This document shows, piece by piece, positions 23,476 to 30,850 of a stretch of 64,000 nt of DNA; positions within the stretch are counted from its first letter, which is position 1, and each line of letters opens with the position of its first letter. A program made the position numbers and the translations under genes. The notes under the pieces were generated by a model. It did no database searches, was not told the DNA's origin, and worked only from the letters and a program-made list of their open reading frames with translations. Where the stretch lies: assembly GCF_026343185.1 (NCBI RefSeq), contig NZ_JAPEMA010000001.1, positions 2,170,001-2,234,000 of the forward strand, given 5' to 3'. This stretch comes from Streptomyces sp. NBC_00091. Lineage in GTDB: Bacteria; Actinomycetota; Actinomycetes; Streptomycetales; Streptomycetaceae.

Positions 23476-23493
23476 AGAGTAATGAGTTACTCT
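23476..23493. promoter_or_regulatory. Palindromic operator of the MarR gene
   Basis: AGAGTAA-TGAG-TTACTCT, a perfect 7-bp inverted repeat with a 4-bp centre, 6 bp before the chosen MarR start and overlapping the earlier ATG at 23482. Size and symmetry suit a MarR dimer, so autorepression is likely. Confidence 0.7.
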
Positions 23494-23499
23494 AAAGAC

Positions 23500-23937
23500 A
23501 TGCATGACCTCTCCCGTGGCGACGACGCCGCCGCCGTGAACGATCTCCGTTCCGCCGTGATGCGGCTCGGACGCCGCCTCAAGCACCAGCGGGTCGACGA
23601 ATCGCTCAGCCCGACCGAGATGTCGGTGCTCGGCACCCTCGCCCGCTGCGGCCAGGCCACCCCCGGTGAGCTGGCCCGGCGCGAGCACGTCCAGCCCCCG
23701 TCGATGACACGCATCGTCGCGCTGCTGGAAGCCAAGGGACTGGTCACGCTGGAGCCGCACCCCGAGGACCGCCGCCAGAAGGTGGTCCGCCAGACGGAGG
23801 AAGCCGAGGCGATGCTCGAAGAGAGCCGCCGCAAGCGCAACGCCTTCCTGGCCGGGCTCGCGGCCGAGCTGACCGAGGACGAATGGGCCAAGCTCCGCGC
23901 GGCCGCACCCGTCCTGGAGAAGCTCGCGCACCTGTAG
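23500..23937 (+). CDS. MarR family transcriptional regulator
   Basis: 145 residues from ATG 23500. An in-frame ATG at 23482 lies inside the palindromic operator, which argues for the later start. Winged helix-turn-helix: LSPTEMSVLGTLARCG, TPGELARREHVQPPSMTRIV (recognition helix, about 53-70), and the wing with the family-typical EDRRQKVV. Flanking helices at both ends would make the dimer. It sits 25 bp upstream of an MFS exporter gene, so it most likely senses a small phenolic or drug-like ligand and controls that exporter together with itself. Confidence 0.92.
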   Translation: MHDLSRGDDAAAVNDLRSAVMRLGRRLKHQRVDESLSPTEMSVLGTLARCGQATPGELARREHVQPPSMTRIVALLEAKGLVTLEPHPEDRRQKVVRQTEEAEAMLEESRRKRNAFLAGLAAELTEDEWAKLRAAAPVLEKLAHL

Positions 23938-23962
23938 GAACGACGCCAGGAGGCGAACGCTT

Positions 23963-25327
23963 TTGAGTACGGGAACCGGAGCAGACTCCGCACCCGGCCA
24001 TACATCCACCACTACTCCCACCGCGGGCAAGAACAACCTGGGGGCACCGCCCGGCGGTAGCCGGGGGACGTTCAGCTCGCTGAAGATCCGGAACTACCGG
24101 CTCTTCGCCACCGGCCAGGTCGTCTCCAACACGGGCACCTGGATGCAGCGCATCGCGCAGGACTGGCTGGTCCTCTCCCTGACCGGCTCCGCGTCCGCCG
24201 TCGGCATCACCATCGCCCTGCAGTTCCTGCCGATGCTGCTGTTCGGGCTCTACGGAGGCGTACTCGCCGACCGGCTGCCCAAGCGGCCGCTGCTGATCGC
24301 CACACAGACCGCGATGGGCCTCACCGGCGTCGCACTCGCCGTCCTGACCCTGGCCGGACACGTCCAGGTCTGGCACGTCTACCTCGCGGCCTTCCTGATC
24401 GGGCTGGTCACCGTCGTCGACAACCCGGCCCGCCAGACGTTCGTCTCCGAGATGGTCGGCCCCGCGCAGCTCGCCAACGCGGTCAGCCTGAACTCCGCGA
24501 ACTTCCAGTCCGCGCGGCTGGTCGGCCCGGCGATCGCCGGCGTGCTCATCACCGCCGTCGGCTCCGGCTGGGCCTTCCTGCTGAACGGGCTGTCCTTCGC
24601 CGCGCCCGTCGCGGGCCTGCTGCTGATGCGGGTGCACGAGCTGCACCCGGTCGAGCCGCGGCCCCGCGCGAAGGGGCAGCTCCGTGAGGGCCTGCGCTAC
24701 GTCGCCGGGCGGCCGGAGCTGGTCTGGCCGATCGTGCTGGTCGGCTTCATCGGCACCTTCGGGTTCAACTTCCCGATCTGGCTGTCGGCCTTCGTCGACA
24801 ACGTCTTCCACGGGGACGCGGGCACGTACGGGCTGTTCAACACCCTCATCGCGGCCGGCTCCCTGGCCGGCGCCCTGCTGGCGGCCCGGCGCGGGCACTC
24901 CCGCCTGCGGCTGCTGGTGACGGCGGCGGTCCTCTTCTCGCTGCTGCTGGTGGTGACGGCGTTCGCCCCCGCCTTCTGGCTCTTCGCGGCGCTGCTGGTA
25001 CCCATCGGGATGTTCGGCCTGACGGTCAACGTCGTGGCCAACTCCAGCGTGCAGACGGCCACCGACCCCGAGATGCGGGGGCGGGTCATGGCCCTGTTCA
25101 TGATGGTCTTCACCGGCGGCACCCCCGTCGGGGCCCCGCTGGTCGGCTGGATCACGGACACCTACGGAGCCCGCCTCGGCATGGCGGCCGGCGGCCTGAT
25201 CTCCCTGGCGGCCGCGGTCGCCGTCGCGGTGGTCCTCTCCCGCGTCGGCAACCTCCGCCTGAGCGTGAACCGCCACGGCATCACCTTCGTCCCCTCCCCC
25301 CGCCCCCGCGAACTGGCCCCGGCCTGA
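23963..25327 (+). CDS. MFS exporter, EntS/MFS_3-like, paired with MarR
   Basis: 454 residues from TTG 23963, which follows CAGGAGGCG at 23947; no better start is available. An N-terminal Thr/Gly-rich tail of about 35 residues precedes twelve transmembrane helices. YGGVLADRLPKRPLL is the loop 2-3 signature, and NPARQTFVSEMVGPAQLANAVSLNS is typical of the EntS-like branch. The function would be proton-driven efflux of a small lipophilic compound or siderophore. It is co-transcribed with MarR and probably induced by the exported compound. The end is marked by a large REP-like hairpin. Confidence 0.9.
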   Translation: MSTGTGADSAPGHTSTTTPTAGKNNLGAPPGGSRGTFSSLKIRNYRLFATGQVVSNTGTWMQRIAQDWLVLSLTGSASAVGITIALQFLPMLLFGLYGGVLADRLPKRPLLIATQTAMGLTGVALAVLTLAGHVQVWHVYLAAFLIGLVTVVDNPARQTFVSEMVGPAQLANAVSLNSANFQSARLVGPAIAGVLITAVGSGWAFLLNGLSFAAPVAGLLLMRVHELHPVEPRPRAKGQLREGLRYVAGRPELVWPIVLVGFIGTFGFNFPIWLSAFVDNVFHGDAGTYGLFNTLIAAGSLAGALLAARRGHSRLRLLVTAAVLFSLLLVVTAFAPAFWLFAALLVPIGMFGLTVNVVANSSVQTATDPEMRGRVMALFMMVFTGGTPVGAPLVGWITDTYGARLGMAAGGLISLAAAVAVAVVLSRVGNLRLSVNRHGITFVPSPRPRELAPA

Positions 25328-25380
25328 CCCTCCGGGGTCCCGGCGGGGCTGGTCCCCTACCCGCCCTTCCACCGTTCCCT

Positions 25381-25455
25381 CCTCAAACGCCGGAGCGGCT
25401 GGCATTTCCAGCCTCGCCGGCGTTTGAGGCGCGGGGTCCGGGGCGGAGCCCCGGG
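25381..25455 (+). terminator. REP-like repeat and double hairpin after the MFS gene
   Basis: CCTCAAACGCCGG pairs perfectly with CCGGCGTTTGAGG (25417-25429), enclosing a nested GGCTGG/CCAGCC hairpin with a 5-nt loop. A second hairpin, CCGGGG/GCCCCGG, follows. The CCGGCGTTTGAGGCGCGGGG word recurs at 37903 and 47993, in each case just 3' of a gene. Confidence 0.85.
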
Positions 25456-25591
25456 GAACGGGCGAAGGGCGGGTAGGGGACCGCACCGCGCAGCGGCACC
25501 CGGACCACCGGCCCCGGCCGACAGGCCCGGCCCCCCGGGCGGAGCCCCGCGCGGCGGGCCGGGACACGGCCGGGGGCGTTATCGTCGGGGC

Positions 25592-26149
25592 GTGAGGCTA
25601 TTCGCCGCCGTGCTGCCACCGCCCGGCGCCACCGCAGAGCTACGGGCCGCGCTCGACGCCGCGCCCCGCCCGGACGGCCTGCGCTGGACCGCGGCAGCGG
25701 GCTGGCACTTCACGCTCGCCTTCATGGGCGAGGTCCCCGACCCCCTCCTCCCCGACCTGCACGCCCGCCTCGCCCGCGCGGCGGCCCGTACCGCGCCCTT
25801 CCCCCTCCGCCTGCACGGCGTCGGCCACTTCGGCGACCGCGCCCTGTGGACCGGGGCCGCCGGGGGCCTCGACGACCTGCGCCTGCTCGCCGAGCGGGCC
25901 GACGCCGCCGCCCGCCGGGCCGGGGTGCCCATGGAACAGCACCGCCGCTACACCCCCCACCTCACCCTCGCCCGCAGCCACCACGGGGGCACCGACCTGC
26001 GGCCCTGCCTCGACGCCCTCGCCGGCTTCGAGGGCACGCCCTGGCAGGTCGACACCCTCAGCCTGGTCCGCAGCAACCTCCCCACCAGCGGAATCCCCGG
26101 CGAGCAGCCCCGCTACGAGACCGTCGGCGCCTGGACCCTCTCGGGCTGA
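25592..26149 (+). CDS. thpR: RNA 2',3'-cyclic phosphodiesterase
   Basis: 185 residues from GTG 25592. TATCGT about 8 nt upstream and absence of a ribosome site suggest a leaderless transcript. The two HxTx motifs of the 2H phosphoesterase superfamily are clear: HFTLAF (about 44) and HLTLAR (about 127). The family opens 2',3'-cyclic phosphates on RNA ends and was formerly called 2'-5' RNA ligase (LigT). The length and the final RYETVGAWTLSG strand are normal. Single gene. Confidence 0.93.
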   Translation: MRLFAAVLPPPGATAELRAALDAAPRPDGLRWTAAAGWHFTLAFMGEVPDPLLPDLHARLARAAARTAPFPLRLHGVGHFGDRALWTGAAGGLDDLRLLAERADAAARRAGVPMEQHRRYTPHLTLARSHHGGTDLRPCLDALAGFEGTPWQVDTLSLVRSNLPTSGIPGEQPRYETVGAWTLSG

Positions 26150-26199
26150 GCCGAGCGTTCGGGGACGGTTCACGCCCCGGTAGCCCGCACTTCGGGGCA

Positions 26200-26215
26200 C
26201 GGAATCCGGATTCCG
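26200..26215. promoter_or_regulatory. Perfect 16-bp palindrome upstream of ddaH
   Basis: CGGAATCCGGATTCCG reads the same on both strands. It lies 155 bp before ddaH and 50 bp after thpR; a likely binding site for a dimeric regulator. Confidence 0.5.
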
Positions 26216-26306
26216 GTGAAACAGAAGTAGTAGAGGCGACCCCGGCATGCTCCGGCCCAGTACCTGGCAATCCGCTCGTCTCCGCCCACTGACGCACCGC
26301 ACCGCC

Positions 26307-26336
26307 GGTCGGCCCGCACCACCTCGCGGGCCGACC
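26307..26336 (+). promoter_or_regulatory. 11-bp hairpin in the ddaH leader
   Basis: GGTCGGCCCGC / GCGGGCCGACC with an 8-nt loop, 35 bp before ddaH. It could be a terminator of thpR readthrough or an attenuator for ddaH. Confidence 0.5.
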
Positions 26337-26370
26337 CGGAGTCCCTCCAGCCACCCTTGAAGGAGCCCCC

Positions 26371-27219
26371 GTGCCGCTCACCGAGCCGATGACCACCCCC
26401 ACGGCCCCCGCGCGCGTCGCCACCCGGCGCCGGCTGCTGATGTGCCGTCCGCGGCACTACGACGTCACGTACTCGATCAACCCGTGGATGCACCCGGAGA
26501 AGAGCACCGACACCGCCCTCGCCGTCCGCCAGTGGGAGCGGCTGCGCGACCTGTACCGCGAACTCGGCCACCTCGTAGAGGAGATCGAGCCCGTCGAGGG
26601 CCTGCCCGACATGGTGTTCGCCGCCAACGGCGCCACAGTCGTCGACGGCAAGGTCTACGGCGCGCGGTTCCGCCACGCGCAGCGCACCGCCGAGGGCCCG
26701 GCGTACCTGGACTGGTTCCGGCGCCGGGGCTACCGCGAGGTGCTGTGGCCCGAGTACATCAACGAGGGCGAGGGCGACATCCTCACCGTCGGCCGCCGGC
26801 TGCTCGCCGGCACCGGCTTCCGTACCGATCCGCGCTCGCACGCCGAGGCCCAGGAGTTCTTCGGCCTGCCGGTGACGAGCCTGACCCTCGTCGACCCGGA
26901 GTACTACCACCTGGACACGGCCCTGGCCGTGCTCTCCGACGACGAGGTCATGTACTACCCGGCCGCCTTCTCCGAGGGCAGCCGGGCCGTGCTCCGCACG
27001 TTGTTCCCCCACGCGATCCTCGCCACCGCCGAGGACGCCGCGGTCTTCGGGCTGAACGCCTTCTCCGACGGCCGCCACGTGCTGCTGCCGGAGGCGGCCA
27101 CCGGCCTGCGGGCCCAGCTCAGCGCGCGCGGCTTCGAGCCGATCGGGGTCGCTCTCTCCGAGCTCCTGAAGGCGGGCGGCAGCGTGAAGTGCTGCACCCT
27201 GGAGCTGCGCGACCGCTGA
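26371..27219 (+). CDS. ddaH: Dimethylarginine dimethylaminohydrolase
   Basis: 282 residues from GTG 26371 with AAGGAG 7 bp upstream. The protein is a guanidino-group-modifying enzyme of the pentein fold. Landmarks: MCRPRHYDV (start strand), PDMVFAANGATV with the substrate-binding Asp, EGEGDILTVGRRLLAGTGFRT split over about 129-150, YYHLDTALAVL with the catalytic His (about 173), and the nucleophile Cys in SVKCCTLEL (C274). It hydrolyses methylated arginines to citrulline, or a close arginine analogue. It is followed 35 bp later by a YbaK-type gene, probably in the same unit. Confidence 0.9.
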   Translation: MPLTEPMTTPTAPARVATRRRLLMCRPRHYDVTYSINPWMHPEKSTDTALAVRQWERLRDLYRELGHLVEEIEPVEGLPDMVFAANGATVVDGKVYGARFRHAQRTAEGPAYLDWFRRRGYREVLWPEYINEGEGDILTVGRRLLAGTGFRTDPRSHAEAQEFFGLPVTSLTLVDPEYYHLDTALAVLSDDEVMYYPAAFSEGSRAVLRTLFPHAILATAEDAAVFGLNAFSDGRHVLLPEAATGLRAQLSARGFEPIGVALSELLKAGGSVKCCTLELRDR

Positions 27220-27254
27220 GTCACCACCGACGTAGTTTCCGGAAAGGAACCGTT

Positions 27255-27806
27255 GTGACCTCTGCGACCGCGATCGCGGACAGCCACGCCCACGCCCGCC
27301 TGCTCTGCCTCCTGGCGGACGGAGGAGCCGACTACCGGCTGCTGCGCCACGCCCCGGAGGGGCGTACCGAACTCGCCAGCCTGATACGCGGCCACAGCCT
27401 CGAACAGGCCGCCAAGTGCCTGGTCATCAGAGTCGCGCTGGGGCGCAAACAGCGCCGCTACGTGATCGCCGTGGTCCCGGGCCACCGCCGCGTCGACCTG
27501 GAGGCGGTGCGGGCCGAGTACGGCGGCACGAACGCCTCCTTCGCCGTCCGGGAGGTCGCCGAGGAGCTGACGGGCTGCGTCAGCGGTTCGATCATGCCGG
27601 TGAGCTTCGACCCCTCCGTGGAGGTGGTCGTGGACCCGGCCCTGCTGGAACACGAGGAGATCTGGTTCAACGCGGGCCGGCTGGACGAGTCGGTGGCGCT
27701 GAGCACCGCCAGCTACCTGGCGGTGGTACGGCCGAGGGCGGCCCGGATCAGCGCGGAGCCGGAGCCTGCGCCGGAGCTGGTGTCGGCGTCCCGGACGAGT
27801 GGCTGA
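27255..27806 (+). CDS. YbaK/EbsC-type aminoacyl-tRNA deacylase
   Basis: 183 residues from GTG 27255, preceded by GGAAAGGAAC. The YbaK/ProX fold is shown by the start region DYRLLRHAPEGRTELASLI, the conserved Lys in EQAAKCLVIRV (about 56), which is the catalytic lysine of the family, and the SGSIMPVSF loop. These proteins hydrolyse mischarged Cys- or Ala-tRNA. The C-terminal 25 residues are variable. The last 59 bp overlap the convergent MmcQ/YjbR gene. An arginine-modifying enzyme upstream and a tRNA editor here have no obvious shared pathway. Confidence 0.82.
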   Translation: MTSATAIADSHAHARLLCLLADGGADYRLLRHAPEGRTELASLIRGHSLEQAAKCLVIRVALGRKQRRYVIAVVPGHRRVDLEAVRAEYGGTNASFAVREVAEELTGCVSGSIMPVSFDPSVEVVVDPALLEHEEIWFNAGRLDESVALSTASYLAVVRPRAARISAEPEPAPELVSASRTSG

Positions 27807-28761
27807 GGGTGACGTAGAGGTACTCGTCGAGCACCTTGGCCAGCGGCAGCCCGGGCCGGCCCAGCTCGGCGGTGAGCGCGTCCTCGTCGAGGCCGCTCTC
27901 CGCCAGTGCGGCCCGGGCCCAGGCCCGGCCGGTGCGCAGGTGCCGGTCGAAGGCCTGCGCGTCGCGGCCGCCGTGCAGCCGGGCGGCGATGGCCGCGTCC
28001 CAGGGCATGACGGTGCGCGGCCGCAGTGCGAAGAGGGCCTTCGCGGCGGCCGTCGGGCCGAGGGTGCGGCGGCCGAGCGGCAGGGCGGCCAGGTCCCCGT
28101 ACGCGGCGGCGAGCCGGGCGATGTCCCGGTCGGTGAGGGCCGCGAGCGGGGTGCCGGGCAGGGTGTGCCGGTCCCACCAGGCGCCGAGGCCGGTGCCCAG
28201 CGGGTCCGGCTCGCCCTCGCGCGGGTAGCGGATGCGGCAGCCCCAGGCGTTGAGCCAGCGGTGCAGGGCGGTGCGGTGCCCGGCGCCGGAGAGGTCGAGG
28301 CCGGGGGCGGTGTCCGCGACGAGGGCCAGCCAGCTGCGGTCCACGCCGGGGAACGCGGCGAACACCTCGGCGGCGGCCCGCAGCCGGTCCAGCCCGGGCG
28401 CGGGCGGCAGCCCGCCGTCCGGGTCCCCGAGGTGGGCGCGGGCCACCTTCGCCGGGACGCACATCCGCCAGGCGTCGGTGACCAGTTCCTCGAGTTCCCC
28501 CGCGTCGAGGGCGGCCATGCGGGCGTGCACCCAGTGGTAGCGCATGTCCCCGGCGCCGGGCAGTGAGAACTTCTCCGGCTCGGAGGCGACCAGCGCGGCC
28601 CGTTCCTCCTTGGGGAAGGCGAAGCCGAGCTCGGTCTCGTCCCGGGAGAGGGCGAGGTAGACGATCCGGCCGATCCGGAACTTCACCCGGTCGCGGATGA
28701 GGTGCTCCTCGGTGCGCGGCAGCGCGAGCGCGAGACTCCGTACGTCGTCGACGGTGACCAT
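27748..28761 (-). CDS. MmcQ/YjbR domain fused to an uncharacterised helical domain
   Basis: 337 residues from ATG 28761. Residues 1-115 are a complete MmcQ/YjbR (CyaY-like fold) domain: VRSLALALPRTEEH start, FRIGRIVYLALS strand, GFAFPKEERAALVASEPEKF, YHWVHARMAALDAGELEELVTDAWRM. The remaining 200 residues are helical, with RTVMPWDAAIAARLHGG and AKVLDEYLYVTL, reminiscent of the helix-hairpin-helix DNA glycosylase fold but without a clear catalytic Lys/Asp pattern that I can confirm. Stand-alone YjbR proteins are about 120 residues, so this is a fusion. The ending Pro/Ala-rich tail overlaps the YbaK gene's 3' end. Confidence 0.7.
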   Translation of the reverse strand: MVTVDDVRSLALALPRTEEHLIRDRVKFRIGRIVYLALSRDETELGFAFPKEERAALVASEPEKFSLPGAGDMRYHWVHARMAALDAGELEELVTDAWRMCVPAKVARAHLGDPDGGLPPAPGLDRLRAAAEVFAAFPGVDRSWLALVADTAPGLDLSGAGHRTALHRWLNAWGCRIRYPREGEPDPLGTGLGAWWDRHTLPGTPLAALTDRDIARLAAAYGDLAALPLGRRTLGPTAAAKALFALRPRTVMPWDAAIAARLHGGRDAQAFDRHLRTGRAWARAALAESGLDEDALTAELGRPGLPLAKVLDEYLYVTLSHSSGTPTPAPAQAPAPR

Positions 28762-28832
28762 GACGGAAGTCTCGCAGCCCCTGGCGGAGGGGGCGGGTGC
28801 GGGCGCGTTAGTCTCCGCGTTAGTCTCGATGG

Positions 28833-28922
28833 GTGGACCCGAAGACCAGAAACCGTGTCATGGCCGGTGTGCTCGTGCTGATGTTCGTCGTCGTGGCGGT
28901 GGCGGCCGCGGTGGGCCAGTAG
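28833..28922 (+). CDS. 29-residue single-pass membrane microprotein
   Basis: GTG at 28833 encodes MDPKTRNRVM followed by a 16-residue hydrophobic helix (about 11-27) ending VGQ. No ribosome site, but TAGTCT at 28821-28826 lies 6 nt upstream, the leaderless pattern. A basic N-terminus before one helix predicts N-in topology. The stop lies in a 20-bp sequence (GGCCAGTAGCCCCACCCGCC) that is directly repeated 25 bp later. Confidence 0.55.
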   Translation: MDPKTRNRVMAGVLVLMFVVVAVAAAVGQ

Positions 28923-28963
28923 CCCCACCCGCCGCCGTAGGCCAGTAGCCCCACCCGCCGGCG

Positions 28964-29001
28964 CCCCACCCGCCGGCGCTCGACGCACCGGCGGGGCGGG
29001 G
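28964..29001. terminator. Bidirectional terminator hairpin
   Basis: CCCCACCCGCCGG pairs with CCGGCGGGGCGGGG apart from one bulge. It sits between the converging microprotein and aldo/keto reductase genes. Confidence 0.65.
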
Positions 29002-29020
29002 GCGGACCGGGCGGCCCCGA

Positions 29021-30010
29021 CTACCAGGCGAAGGCTTCCGGCGCGGGGCCCGGGCCCGGGAAGATCTCGTCCAGGGCGGCCAGCAGCTCGGCGGAGAGTT
29101 CCAGCTCCACCGCCCGCAGGGCCGAGGCGAGCTGCTCCTGGGTGCGCGGGCCGACGATCGGGCCGGTGACACCGGGGCGGGTCAGCAGCCAGGCCAGGGC
29201 CACCTCGCCGGGCTCCAGGCCGTGCTTGTCCAGCAGGTCCTCGTACGCCTGCACCTGCGCCCGTACCGAGCTGTCGGCCAGCGCGTTCCCCGACAGGCCG
29301 GTCCAGCTGCGGCCGGACGCCGCGGCCTTGCGGAGCGCGCCGCCCAGCATGCCGCCGTGCAGCGGGGACCACGGGATGACGCCGAGCCCGTACGCCCCGG
29401 CGGCCGGGATGACCTCCATCTCGGCCCGCCGTTCGGCGAGGTTGTACAGGCACTGCTCGCTGACCAGCCCGAGCCGGCCGGTGCGCGCCGCGGCCTCGTT
29501 GGCCTGGGCGATCTTCCAGCCGGGGAAGTTGGAGGAGCCCGCGTAGAGGATCTTGCCCTGCTGGATCAGGACCTCGACGGCCTGCCAGATCTCCTCGAAG
29601 GGGGTCTGCCGGTCGACGTGGTGGAACTGGTAGACGTCGATGTGGTCGGTCTTCAGCCGCCGCAGGCTCTCGTCGACGGCCCGGCGGATGTTCACGGCGG
29701 AGAGGCGGTCGTAGTTGGGCCAGGGCTCGCCCTCGGGGGCCATGGAGCCGTAGACCTTGGTGGCGAGGACGGTCTTCTCGCGGCGGCGGCCGCCCTGCGC
29801 GAACCAGGTGCCGATGATCTCCTCGGTGCGGCCCTTGTTCTCGCCCCAGCCGTACACGTTGGCGGTGTCGATGACGTTGATGCCCGCGTCGAGGGCGGAG
29901 TCCATGAGTGCGTGGCTCTCCGGCTCGCCCGTCTGGGGGCCGAAGTTCATGGTGCCGAGCACGAGGCGGCTGACCTTGAGACCGGTGCGTCCGAGCTGCG
30001 TGTACTTCAT
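29021..30010 (-). CDS. Aldo/keto reductase
   Basis: 329 residues from ATG 30010. A (beta/alpha)8 NADPH-dependent oxidoreductase with the tetrad Asp48, Tyr53 (DTANVYGWGENKG), Lys85 (VLATKVYG) and His in YQFHHVDRQTPFEEIW. The C-terminal PIVGPRTQEQL (about 295) is the NADPH-binding loop. It belongs to the AKR group of YajO/PdxI-like single-domain proteins, for which the natural carbonyl substrate is usually not known. It is followed 59 bp downstream by the SGNH hydrolase gene on the same strand, so they may be co-transcribed in the order NDH-2-like, SGNH, AKR. Confidence 0.93.
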   Translation of the reverse strand: MKYTQLGRTGLKVSRLVLGTMNFGPQTGEPESHALMDSALDAGINVIDTANVYGWGENKGRTEEIIGTWFAQGGRRREKTVLATKVYGSMAPEGEPWPNYDRLSAVNIRRAVDESLRRLKTDHIDVYQFHHVDRQTPFEEIWQAVEVLIQQGKILYAGSSNFPGWKIAQANEAAARTGRLGLVSEQCLYNLAERRAEMEVIPAAGAYGLGVIPWSPLHGGMLGGALRKAAASGRSWTGLSGNALADSSVRAQVQAYEDLLDKHGLEPGEVALAWLLTRPGVTGPIVGPRTQEQLASALRAVELELSAELLAALDEIFPGPGPAPEAFAW

Positions 30011-30069
30011 GGGGCACTAGCCAACTGCTTGGAGTGCGCTCGAGGCAAGAGTGCGTCGTGCGGGGCGTG

Positions 30070-30777
30070 TTACGGGGTGTTTGACGGGGTGTGCGGCGCG
30101 GGCCGGTAGGGGCCGCCGATGCCCCAGGCCTGGTGCAGGACGGCCGCGAACTCGCCCGCCAGGCGGTGCTCGCCGGAGGCGTTGGGGTGCGTGCCGTCGT
30201 AGGTGTCGTGGTGGATCTCGTACGCCTCCGGGCGCGCGGCCAGCAGGATGGGTGAGGCGTCGGTCGTCAGGTCGGCCACGGCCTTCGCGAGCAGCTCGTT
30301 GAAGCGGGCGACCTCACTCGCGAAGGGCTCGTCCTCCTCGGCCCGGACGTTGGGTATGACCGGCAGGAAGACCATCCGGACGGCGGGGCGGGCCTCGCGC
30401 ACGGCGGCGACGAAGCGGCGGACGTTGGCGGCGGTCTCGTCGGCCTTGGTGTAGAAGCCGAGGTCGATCAGGCCGAGGGAGACGAGCAGGACGTCCGCCC
30501 GGGCGGCGCCGGCGGCGGGCCCGATGAGGGGGGCCATGTGCTGCCAGCCCTCGCCCCAGCCGGCCAGGTGGCGGCGGGCGTGTGCGGGGAAGTCAGGGGC
30601 GGCGTAGGCCTGGCTGGTGGCGGTGTCGTCCCCGGTGTCGTACAGCGCGCTGCGCGGGCCGACGATCTCGAAGGAGCCGCCGAGGGTGGCGCTGAGGTGC
30701 TGCCACATCCGGTAGCGCCAGGTGTAGTCGCCGGCGCGTCCGATGGTCATGGAGTCGCCGACGAACATGAAACGCAT
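30070..30777 (-). CDS. SGNH/GDSL-type hydrolase
   Basis: 235 residues from ATG 30777; a longer frame upstream is not coding-like. SGNH blocks are visible: FVGDSMTIG with Ser9 as nucleophile (residues 6-13), a LGLIDLGFY block supplying backbone contacts, and DGTHPNASGEH with the Asp/His pair (about 204-214). The lack of a signal peptide separates it from the secreted Streptomyces lipases; it is probably a cytosolic esterase or lysophospholipase-like enzyme. It lies 73 bp downstream of the NDH-2-like gene. Confidence 0.85.
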   Translation of the reverse strand: MRFMFVGDSMTIGRAGDYTWRYRMWQHLSATLGGSFEIVGPRSALYDTGDDTATSQAYAAPDFPAHARRHLAGWGEGWQHMAPLIGPAAGAARADVLLVSLGLIDLGFYTKADETAANVRRFVAAVREARPAVRMVFLPVIPNVRAEEDEPFASEVARFNELLAKAVADLTTDASPILLAARPEAYEIHHDTYDGTHPNASGEHRLAGEFAAVLHQAWGIGGPYRPAPHTPSNTP

Positions 30778-30850
30778 CCGGTCATCATCGCGGATCACGC
30801 GACAGGAACCCCTGTGATGCCGGACACGCCGCCCCTGGTGGGCCGGGCCG

